Shown here: one piece after another, positions 8,498 to 14,769 of the stretch
Layout of the letters: the number at the start of each line of letters is the position of its first letter
Numbering within the stretch: the stretch's first letter is position 1
From: Hwanghaeella sp.
GTDB lineage: Bacteria > Pseudomonadota > Alphaproteobacteria > UBA8366 > Aestuariispiraceae
DNA length: 37,778 nt
Direction: 5' to 3'
Assembly (NCBI GenBank): GCA_028282025.1
Contig: JANQIT010000111.1
Coordinates: 1 to 37,778 of the forward strand
Notes under the pieces: model-generated
Database searches by the model: none
What the model was told of the DNA's origin: nothing
Seen by the model: only the letters and a program-made list of their open reading frames with translations
Made by a program: the position numbers and the translations under genes

Positions 8498-11442
8498 GCG
8501 GCAGAAGACTTCCGGCCGGCGGGCTGATCGACCGGGACCGGTCCCTGGAGTTTTCCTTCAACGGCAAGACCATGACGGGCTGCGGCGGCGACACGCTGGC
8601 GTCCGCCCTGTTGGCCAATGGCCGGACGCTGGTCGGACGGTCCTTCAAATATCACCGGCCGCGCGGCATCTTCTCGGCGGGACCGGAAGAACCCAACGCG
8701 CTGATGGAACTGCGCAACGGGGCGCACCGGGAGCCCAATACGCGCGCCACCGTGACCGAGCTGTTCGACGGGCTGGAAGCATCGAGCCAGAACCACCGCG
8801 GGTCGCTTGAATACGACCTTCTGGAAATCAACGACCTGCTGTCGCCGTTCCTGGGCGCGGGCTTCTACTACAAAACCTTCATGTGGCCGAAAGGGTTCTG
8901 GGAGAAGCTATACGAACCGACAATCCGCTCGGCGGCGGGCCTGGGCAGGCTGTCCGGCCAGGAAGACCCGGACAAGTACGACAAGGGTTTCCTTCACTGC
9001 GATATCCTGATCATCGGGGCGGGTCCCGCCGGCCTGCACGCCGCGCTGACCGCGGCGCGCGCCGGTGCGCGGATCGTCCTGGCCGACGAGGATTTCCTTC
9101 CGGGCGGCCGCCTGAACATGGAAACCCACGCCGTAGACGGCATGCCCGGCGCGGATTGGGCGGCAGGTGCGGCGGCGGAACTGGCGTCCATGGACAATGT
9201 GCGTTTCATGACCCGGACCACCGTCTATGGGGCGTTCGACCATGGGATCTACGGGGCGCTGGAACGCAAGACCGACCACCTGAAATCCAGCGGCGGCAAG
9301 CCACGCCAGGTGTTGTGGCGGATCTATTCAAAGCGCGCGCTGCTCTGCGCCGGGGCCACCGAGCGGCCGATCGCCTTTGGCAATAACGACCGCCCCGGCG
9401 TGATGCTGGCGGGCGCGGTGCGCGCTTATGCCAACCGTTGGGGCGTGGCGGCTGGGTCGCAGGTCGCCGTCTTCACGAACAACGACGACGGCTGGCGCAC
9501 GGCGACGGATCTGGCCGCCGCGGGGGCCGAGGTCACCGCCATCGTCGACAGCCGCGCCATCGACGCGCCCGCCGATGCGCCGCAGGGGGCCGAGGTCTTC
9601 ATGGGCGGCGCGGTCGCGGAGGTTCACGGCCGCCTGGGCGTCCATGGCGTGAAACTGACAACCGGGCGGACCTTGCAGGCCGATTGCCTGGCCGTCTCCG
9701 GCGGCTGGAGTCCCAACGTCCACCTGACCTGCCATCAGCGCGGCCGCCCGGTTTGGCGCGACGACATCGCCGGTTTCGTTCCGGGGGAGGATCTGCCGGT
9801 CGGCATGACGGTCGCGGGCGCGGGCAACGGGGCGCTGTCCCTGGCCGCCGCCTTGGGCGACAGTCACAGGGCCATCTCCTCCATCCTGACCGGCCTTGGT
9901 CTGACCCCGTCGGGCGAGACGCCCGCGGCGGATGATGAAAACTGCGCGACCAGCGCGTTCTGGCACGTGAAGGACGGCGGCAAGCGCGCCTGGGTCGATC
10001 TGCAGAACGACGTGACGACCAAGGATGTCGTGATTTCTCATCGTGAGGGTTTCCGCAGCGTCGAACACCTGAAACGCTACACGACCCTGGGAATGGCGAC
10101 CGACCAGGGTAAGACATCCAACATCCTGGGCCTTGCCCTGATGGCGGAACAGACCGGCAGGACCATCGAGCAGACCGGCACCACGATATTCCGCCCACCC
10201 TATACGCCGGTGCCCATCGGTGCGCTTGCCGGACGGTCGCGCGGCAAGGATTTCCGCCCCACCCGGCTGACGCCGAGCCACCAGTGGGCGGAGGAACAGG
10301 GAGCGGTCTTCGTCGAGGCGGGCGCCTGGCTGCGCGCGCAATGGTTCCCCAAACCGGGCGAAACGCATTGGCGGCAAAGCGTCGACCGCGAGGTCCGGCA
10401 GACCCGCGCGTCGGTCGGCATCTGCGATGTCACAACGCTGGGCAAGATCGATATACAGGGCCGCGACGCCGCTGAATTCCTCAACCGGGTCTATGCCAAT
10501 GGTTTCGCCAAGCTGGCGGTCGGTAAGGTCCGATACGGCCTGATGCTGCGGGAAGACGGCATGGTGATGGATGACGGGACGACCGCGCGCCTGTCGGAAA
10601 ACCATTATGTGATGACGACGACGACGGCGAACGCGGTCTCCGTCTTCCGGCACCTGGAATTCTGCCGGCAGTGCCTGTGGCCGGGCCTGGACGTTCATCT
10701 GATCAGCCAGACGGATCAATGGGCGCAGTTCGCAGTGGCCGGCCCGAACGCCCGCAAGCTTCTGCAAAAGCTGGTGGATGCGGAACACGACATTTCCAAC
10801 GACGCCTTTCCCTTCATGGCCTGCGCGGAATTGACGGTGTGCGGCGGCAAGCCGGCGCGCCTGTTCCGAATCTCGTTTTCCGGAGAGCTTGCCTATGAAA
10901 TCGCCGTCCCGGCGCGCTATGGGGATTCCATGATCCGGGTGCTGATGGCGGCGGGCGAGGCATTCGACGCCGTCGCCTACGGCACCGAAGCGCTTGGCGT
11001 GATGCGGATCGAAAAGGGCCATGCGGCGGGGAACGAGTTGAACGGACAGACGACCGCGCGCGATCTGAGCATGGGCCGCTTGGTGTCGAAGAAAAAGGAC
11101 TGTATCGGCAACACGCTGTCCGAGCGGCCGGCGCTGAACCGGGAAGACGGATTGACCCTGGTCGGTTTCAAGCCCGTCGAGCCCGGCGTCGATCTGGTCG
11201 CCGGGGCGCACTTCGTCGCCAAAGGCGCAGCGCAGACCCTGGAGAATGACGAAGGCTGGATGACGTCAGTCTGTTATTCGCCCAGCTTGGAAAGCTCCAT
11301 CGGCCTGGGTTTCATCAAGCGGGGTCAGGAGAGGCTCGGCGAGATCGTGACCGCGGCCGACCCCTTGCGCGGCAACACGGCGGATGTGGAGATCGTCTCG
11401 CCGCATTTCCTCGATCCGGAAGGAGACCGCCTCCGTGCCTGA
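8494..11442 (+). CDS. soxA: Sarcosine oxidase alpha subunit
   Basis: The protein has 982 residues, the normal size for SoxA. Order of parts: an N-terminal ferredoxin-like region (GCGGDTLASALL, then KYHRPRGIFS); an NAD+-binding Rossmann domain with GAGPAG at 175-180; a second dinucleotide segment around 280-450; and a C-terminal GcvT-like aminomethyltransferase domain from about residue 600 (RASVGICDVTTLGKIDIQG). The C-terminal domain transfers the one-carbon unit to tetrahydrofolate in studied enzymes. Translation is coupled to soxD through the ATGA at 8494-8497, and the stop overlaps the soxG start by eight bases. Usual neighbours for folate handling (glyA, purU, folD) are not in this window. 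Confidence 0.97.
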   Translation: MSGRRLPAGGLIDRDRSLEFSFNGKTMTGCGGDTLASALLANGRTLVGRSFKYHRPRGIFSAGPEEPNALMELRNGAHREPNTRATVTELFDGLEASSQNHRGSLEYDLLEINDLLSPFLGAGFYYKTFMWPKGFWEKLYEPTIRSAAGLGRLSGQEDPDKYDKGFLHCDILIIGAGPAGLHAALTAARAGARIVLADEDFLPGGRLNMETHAVDGMPGADWAAGAAAELASMDNVRFMTRTTVYGAFDHGIYGALERKTDHLKSSGGKPRQVLWRIYSKRALLCAGATERPIAFGNNDRPGVMLAGAVRAYANRWGVAAGSQVAVFTNNDDGWRTATDLAAAGAEVTAIVDSRAIDAPADAPQGAEVFMGGAVAEVHGRLGVHGVKLTTGRTLQADCLAVSGGWSPNVHLTCHQRGRPVWRDDIAGFVPGEDLPVGMTVAGAGNGALSLAAALGDSHRAISSILTGLGLTPSGETPAADDENCATSAFWHVKDGGKRAWVDLQNDVTTKDVVISHREGFRSVEHLKRYTTLGMATDQGKTSNILGLALMAEQTGRTIEQTGTTIFRPPYTPVPIGALAGRSRGKDFRPTRLTPSHQWAEEQGAVFVEAGAWLRAQWFPKPGETHWRQSVDREVRQTRASVGICDVTTLGKIDIQGRDAAEFLNRVYANGFAKLAVGKVRYGLMLREDGMVMDDGTTARLSENHYVMTTTTANAVSVFRHLEFCRQCLWPGLDVHLISQTDQWAQFAVAGPNARKLLQKLVDAEHDISNDAFPFMACAELTVCGGKPARLFRISFSGELAYEIAVPARYGDSMIRVLMAAGEAFDAVAYGTEALGVMRIEKGHAAGNELNGQTTARDLSMGRLVSKKKDCIGNTLSERPALNREDGLTLVGFKPVEPGVDLVAGAHFVAKGAAQTLENDEGWMTSVCYSPSLESSIGLGFIKRGQERLGEIVTAADPLRGNTADVEIVSPHFLDPEGDRLRA

Positions 11443-12004
11443 TTTCACCCTGGAAGCAAAACCCCAACTCGGCGGTTTCTCGCTGACCCTTTCGGAAACC
11501 GAACTGGCCGAGGTCCGCGGCAAGGCGCTGATTTCCATCGCCGTCCCACTGGGCGGCGACACGGCCCTGGCCGAAGCCATGGAGGGCGCGTTGGGCGTTG
11601 CTGTGCCCGCACCGGGCAAGACGGCGCTTTCCACCGCCGACGGGTTGCGCCTGCTGCGCCTTCAGCAGGATATGCTGTTCGCGCTCTTCAACCATCAGGG
11701 CGACAGGCCCGTCGAGGCGGTATCCGGCCGGTTGGGCGAGGCCGCCTACTATACCGACCAAAGCGACAGTTGGTGCCTGCTGCGCCTGCGCGGTCCACTC
11801 GCCCGCGCCGCTTTGGAGCGGATTTGCCCGCTGGACCTGCACGACAGCGCATTTGCCGGCGGCGATGTCGCGCGCACGACGATGGAGCATCTGGGCGCGG
11901 TCATCCTGCGCGAAAGCGCCGGCAGCTATCTGTTGATGTCCGCCGCATCCTCCGCCCGTTCTTTCCTGCATGCGGTGGAAACCTCCCTGAAGAACGTGGC
12001 ATAA
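11435..12004 (+). CDS. soxG: Sarcosine oxidase gamma subunit
   Basis: The protein has 189 residues from GTG 11435, preceded by GGAAGGAGA at 11418-11426, which is a strong ribosome site inside the end of soxA. SoxG belongs to the GcvT/YgfZ-like fold and is a structural partner of SoxA/SoxB. The diagnostic part is the second half, with TDQSDSWCLLRLRGP (about 110-125) and a final helix before the stop. It is the last gene of soxBDAG; an 87-base gap with small hairpins follows. The call rests mainly on operon position and these motifs, because SoxG is poorly conserved. Confidence 0.93.
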   Translation: MPDFTLEAKPQLGGFSLTLSETELAEVRGKALISIAVPLGGDTALAEAMEGALGVAVPAPGKTALSTADGLRLLRLQQDMLFALFNHQGDRPVEAVSGRLGEAAYYTDQSDSWCLLRLRGPLARAALERICPLDLHDSAFAGGDVARTTMEHLGAVILRESAGSYLLMSAASSARSFLHAVETSLKNVA

Positions 12005-12011
12005 GCAGGGA

Positions 12012-12041
12012 CGGGCGACGCCCGGTTGCGTCTTAAAGACG
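12012..12041 (+). terminator. Two small hairpins after soxG, possible operon end
   Basis: CGGGC-GAC-GCCCG (12012-12024) and CGTCT-TAA-AGACG (12029-12041) are consecutive perfect five-base-pair stems just after the soxG stop. There is no following T run, so an intrinsic terminator is not certain. Confidence 0.3.
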
Positions 12042-12091
12042 TCACAGGTAGAGGGTAGGGTTCCATCGTGTCCGCAGACGGAGGTTCCCGC

Positions 12092-12544
12092 ATGCTGCCC
12101 TCAGCTTTTCTTTCGGCTTTCGCCCGTACCGCCGCTTTCGCAGCCGCCATCGCCGGATGGGCGTTCCTTGCGCCGGCCGGCGCCTTTGCCGCGGACGGAT
12201 CGGTTTCACTGGAACTGAACAAGCTGGAGCCGCAGGAAGCGGGTTGCCGGGCCTACATCTTGTTGCAGAACGGCACGCAGTCGACTTTTGAGGAACTGCG
12301 CCTGGATATCGCTGTTTTCGACGGCGACGGCATCGTCTCGAAACGTTTGGCGGTCGAAGCCGCGCCGCTGCCGGTCGGCAAGACCAGCCTGAAACTCTTC
12401 ACCATGACCGGGGTCGCCTGCGACAATGTGGGCCGGATGCTGTTGAACAACGTTCTGTCCTGCATCGACCAAAGCGGCGAACGCGGCGACTGCGTCGCGG
12501 CGCTGGAAGTCTCTACCCGGACAACGGCTGAGTTCATTAAATAG
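12092..12544 (+). CDS. Small secreted protein of unknown function
   Basis: The protein has 150 residues from ATG 12092, which has GGAGG seven bases upstream; GTG 12068 is in frame but has no ribosome site. The first 33 residues form a signal peptide: a short basic start, a long Ala-rich hydrophobic core, and a likely cut after PAGAFA. The mature part is about 117 residues with four cysteines (EAGCRAY, TGVACDN, VLSCIDQ, RGDCVAA), enough for two disulfides in the periplasm. Strand-rich spacing (SLELNKLEP, LRLDIAVFDGDG) suggests a small beta sandwich. I do not recognise a family. It sits between the sox operon and a methyltransferase on the same strand. Confidence 0.78.
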   Translation: MLPSAFLSAFARTAAFAAAIAGWAFLAPAGAFAADGSVSLELNKLEPQEAGCRAYILLQNGTQSTFEELRLDIAVFDGDGIVSKRLAVEAAPLPVGKTSLKLFTMTGVACDNVGRMLLNNVLSCIDQSGERGDCVAALEVSTRTTAEFIK

Positions 12545-12551
12545 GATGCGG

Positions 12552-12569
12552 CGGGCCCGGCCGGGCCCG
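12552..12569. repeat. 18-bp perfect GC palindrome
   Basis: CGGGCCCGGCCGGGCCCG reads identically on both strands and consists of two copies of CGGGCCCGG. It fills most of the 45-base gap between the secreted protein and the methyltransferase. It could fold as a hairpin in RNA and weaken read-through, but no T run follows. Confidence 0.6.
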
Positions 12570-12589
12570 GCGCAGCCGCGTGCCGCGTT

Positions 12590-13279
12590 ATGACCGAGCG
12601 GAAGGAAACACTGGGCGTCTCGCAGGCCTACGACCTTTGGGCGGAGGATTATGACGCCTTCGACAATCCGATGCTCTTCATGGCGGACCGCGCCCTTCGG
12701 CAGGCCTTGAGCCGCCGGCGGCCCGGCTCGGTTTTTGAGTTCGGCTGCGGAACCGGGCGCAACCTCGCCCTCTGCAATGCCTACGGCGCGACCCGGCTGG
12801 CCGGATGCGACATCTCCGGCGGGATGCTGAGCAAGGCCGCCGAAAGACCCGAAGCCGCCGCCTGGACCTTGATCCGGTCCGATATCGCATCGGCCGCGGG
12901 CCGGATCGACGGACCGTTCGACCTGCTCCTGTTCTGTCTGTGTCTGGAGCATGTTCAGGACCTGGAGGCGGCATTCGCAGCCGCCGCCCGGCTGCTCGCC
13001 CGGGACGGCGACCTGGCGGTGTTCGAAATCCATCCCGCGTTCAGCGCCTCCGGGGCCGGCGCGCATTTCGTCCGCGATGAGGTGGAGATTCACATGCCGA
13101 CCTTCACGCATGAAGCCGCCGCCTATCGGGCCGCTGCGGAGAAAGCCGGCCTTCACCTGACCCGCCGGACCGACTGGACGCCCGCCATGACATCCGAACC
13201 GCTGCCCGAGAAAATCGCCAGACGGAGCGCGGATGCGCCGCTGCTGCTGGAACTGTCGTTCCGCCGCCCGACGGCATAG
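12590..13279 (+). CDS. Class I SAM-dependent methyltransferase
   Basis: The protein has 229 residues. SAM-binding motif I is VFEFGCGTGRNL (about 48-59), the acidic end of strand 2 is AGCDISGGML (about 72-81), and the post-strand-4 segment is LLLFCLCLEHVQD (about 109-121). After it comes a typical lid region rather than a second domain. The layout is that of small-molecule or UbiE-like methyltransferases (Methyltransf_11/25 type). The substrate cannot be assigned. The start at ATG 12590 has only a weak upstream ribosome site, and the GC palindrome lies close before it. Confidence 0.88.
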   Translation: MTERKETLGVSQAYDLWAEDYDAFDNPMLFMADRALRQALSRRRPGSVFEFGCGTGRNLALCNAYGATRLAGCDISGGMLSKAAERPEAAAWTLIRSDIASAAGRIDGPFDLLLFCLCLEHVQDLEAAFAAAARLLARDGDLAVFEIHPAFSASGAGAHFVRDEVEIHMPTFTHEAAAYRAAAEKAGLHLTRRTDWTPAMTSEPLPEKIARRSADAPLLLELSFRRPTA

Positions 13280-13372
13280 AAAATCCACACCCGCCTGAAC
13301 AATCGTCTATGCAGCCGGGCCGCGGCATACTACATCCCAGGACGAAGCCGATCTGACCGGGAAGCACGTGCC

Positions 13373-13729
13373 ATGGAACTCTATGCAGTCCGTATTTTCG
13401 TGAAAGAATGGGAGGCCGCCTGCGCCTTCTACGGTGAAGTGCTGGGTCTGCCGGAACGGTTTCGCAGCGACGAGGTGGGATGGGCGGAGTTCGATGTCGG
13501 CGGGGCCTGCCTGGGCATCGAACGCGTCGATCCGGGGGATGCGGAGGGCGCCGCCCTGGTCGGCCGCTTCGCGGGCGTCTCGCTCAAGGTAGACGACATC
13601 GACGCCACGCACCACGCCCTTGTCCAACGCGGCGTTTCCTTCACCGCCCCGCCGGAGAAACAGGCCTGGGGCGGTTCCCTGGCGCATTTCAAGGACCCGG
13701 ACGGAAACGTGCTAACGCTTCTGGGCTAA
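13373..13729 (+). CDS. VOC family (glyoxalase/bleomycin resistance-like) protein
   Basis: The 118-residue protein has the two beta-alpha-beta-beta-beta modules of the vicinal oxygen chelate fold: module 1 from VRIFVKEWEAACAFYGEVLGL, module 2 from GVSLKVDDIDATHHALVQRG to HFKDPDGNVLTLLG. The usual metal ligands are incomplete. The residue before the first strand is Ala/Val rather than His, and the last strand reads NVLTLL with no Glu; only His in LAHFKDPDGN stands out. It may therefore bind rather than transform a small molecule. It is the last host-like gene before the AT-rich island. Confidence 0.87.
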   Translation: MELYAVRIFVKEWEAACAFYGEVLGLPERFRSDEVGWAEFDVGGACLGIERVDPGDAEGAALVGRFAGVSLKVDDIDATHHALVQRGVSFTAPPEKQAWGGSLAHFKDPDGNVLTLLG

Positions 13730-13911
13730 CCGGACAGACCGCGCCGGACCGGCTCCACGCGTTGCAGCCGCGCTGCGCAATCGCGCCGCTATCCAATGAA
13801 CATTTCGAAGGAAAAGAGCGCCGCCCCACGGGAGAGAGAACCGTTGCTCTCTCAAATATGTGCGGCGGCAACCTGCCGATAAAACCGCACTCCCGCATCA
13901 CTCAAAGAGTG
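13730..13911. other. Intergenic host-side flank of the island
   Basis: No gene is seen. GAGAGAG (13832-13838) and CTCTCTC (13847-13853) form a seven-base-pair hairpin that may end VOC transcription, though no T run follows. CACTC-AAA-GAGTG (13899-13911) is a perfect small inverted repeat that abuts the tRNA-end duplication at 13912. Base composition is host-like at the start and falls toward the right. Confidence 0.5.
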
Positions 13912-13920
13912 TGGTGCCCA
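13912..13920. repeat. Copy of the tRNA-Leu 3' terminus (candidate att site, distal)
   Basis: TGGTGCCCA here is identical to 17288-17296, which encodes the last nine bases of the tRNA-Leu (TGGGCACCA on the minus strand). It lies at the edge where sequence changes from GC-rich to AT-rich. Nine bases is short for an attachment core, so this is a candidate only. Confidence 0.45.
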
Positions 13921-13956
13921 AGTAGTATTTTGAAAACCCAGCGACCTCGAACCTAC

Positions 13957-14769
13957 CTAAAGGCTAGTAATACTATCGGAGCAAAACAGTGCCTCCGTAG
14001 TACTGCCTCGCTTTGACGCATCCCCTGCGAGCATGCTGGCTCTATCGAGCTGAAGATACCAGTTGAAGTTCGAGTAAAGCTCACGGATCGACGCGTGATC
14101 GGCATTGGTAACAACAACATAGGCACCACGCTCAATGGCCGCGACAACACAGTCATGGAGCCGCACCTGGTCGCACCAACTGAATATTTTCTCGTTGTAC
14201 TTCAGAAATCCGTTGAGATTGTGCTGGACTGTATACGGGGGATCTACAAAGACAAAATCTCCCTCACCGCATTCTGAGAGCGTGTCTTCAAAATCACAGC
14301 ACCTAATGTTAGTATTCTGTAAACGTTTGGCAGCAGTTTCAAAATCATCATGTTCAAAAACTACCGAATTCTTGGTTCCTAGTGGTACATTGAACTCACC
14401 CCGAAGATTCACGCGATATAGACCATTCCAGCAGGTGCGATTCAGATAGAGAAACCATCCTGCGCGGCTAAGCGGATCCTCTGGCTTTAGTGACCTCTGT
14501 TTGTAGTAATACTCCTTGGAGTGGCTATTGTGGTGCGTTCTCATCAACGCGAACAATGCTTGGGGATGATCCCGAAGCTGACAATAAAAGTTGATTAAGT
14601 CTTCATTGAGATCAGAAACCAATGATGATGGCGGATCCAAATGGAAGAATACCGCAGCGCTTCCTAGAAATGGCTCCACATATCTTGAGTATTTTTCTGG
14701 CTTGGGCATGTGAGACGATGACACAAGCCATCTCTTCCCACCGGCCCACTTCAAGAGCGGACTAACCAA
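13957..14769 (-). CDS. Dam-type DNA adenine methyltransferase (D12 class)
   Basis: This 270-residue N6-adenine methyltransferase has all family motifs: LKWAGGKR (6-13, SAM binding), VEPFLGSAAVF (31-41, motif I), SDLNEDLI (52-59), NRTCWNGLYRVN (110-121) and the catalytic DPPY (176-179). The alpha-class order and the NRTCWNGLYR segment resemble Dam and DpnM, so GATC is the likely target; this is inference. The start is TTG 14769, inside the last codons of the upstream gene, with AGGAG seven bases before it; no in-frame ATG or GTG lies between it and the upstream stop. The eight-base overlap implies coupled translation with the nuclease-DGQHR protein, as expected if the methylase protects the host or marks its DNA. 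Confidence 0.95.
   Translation of the reverse strand: MVSPLLKWAGGKRWLVSSSHMPKPEKYSRYVEPFLGSAAVFFHLDPPSSLVSDLNEDLINFYCQLRDHPQALFALMRTHHNSHSKEYYYKQRSLKPEDPLSRAGWFLYLNRTCWNGLYRVNLRGEFNVPLGTKNSVVFEHDDFETAAKRLQNTNIRCCDFEDTLSECGEGDFVFVDPPYTVQHNLNGFLKYNEKIFSWCDQVRLHDCVVAAIERGAYVVVTNADHASIRELYSNFNWYLQLDRASMLAGDASKRGSTTEALFCSDSITSL
13971..14002. other. Imperfect hairpin in the 3' end of the methyltransferase gene
   Basis: TACTATCGGAG and CTCCGTAGTA pair over ten base pairs with one bulged base and an 11-base loop. This covers the last codons of the methyltransferase gene on the minus strand and could help end the island transcript. No good T run follows. Confidence 0.3.

Noticed and set aside
9328..11211. 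Minus-strand ORF of 627 residues inside soxA
   Set aside because: The plus strand encodes an unmistakable SoxA. The antisense product is Arg/Gly/Asp/His-rich low-complexity sequence with no motif.
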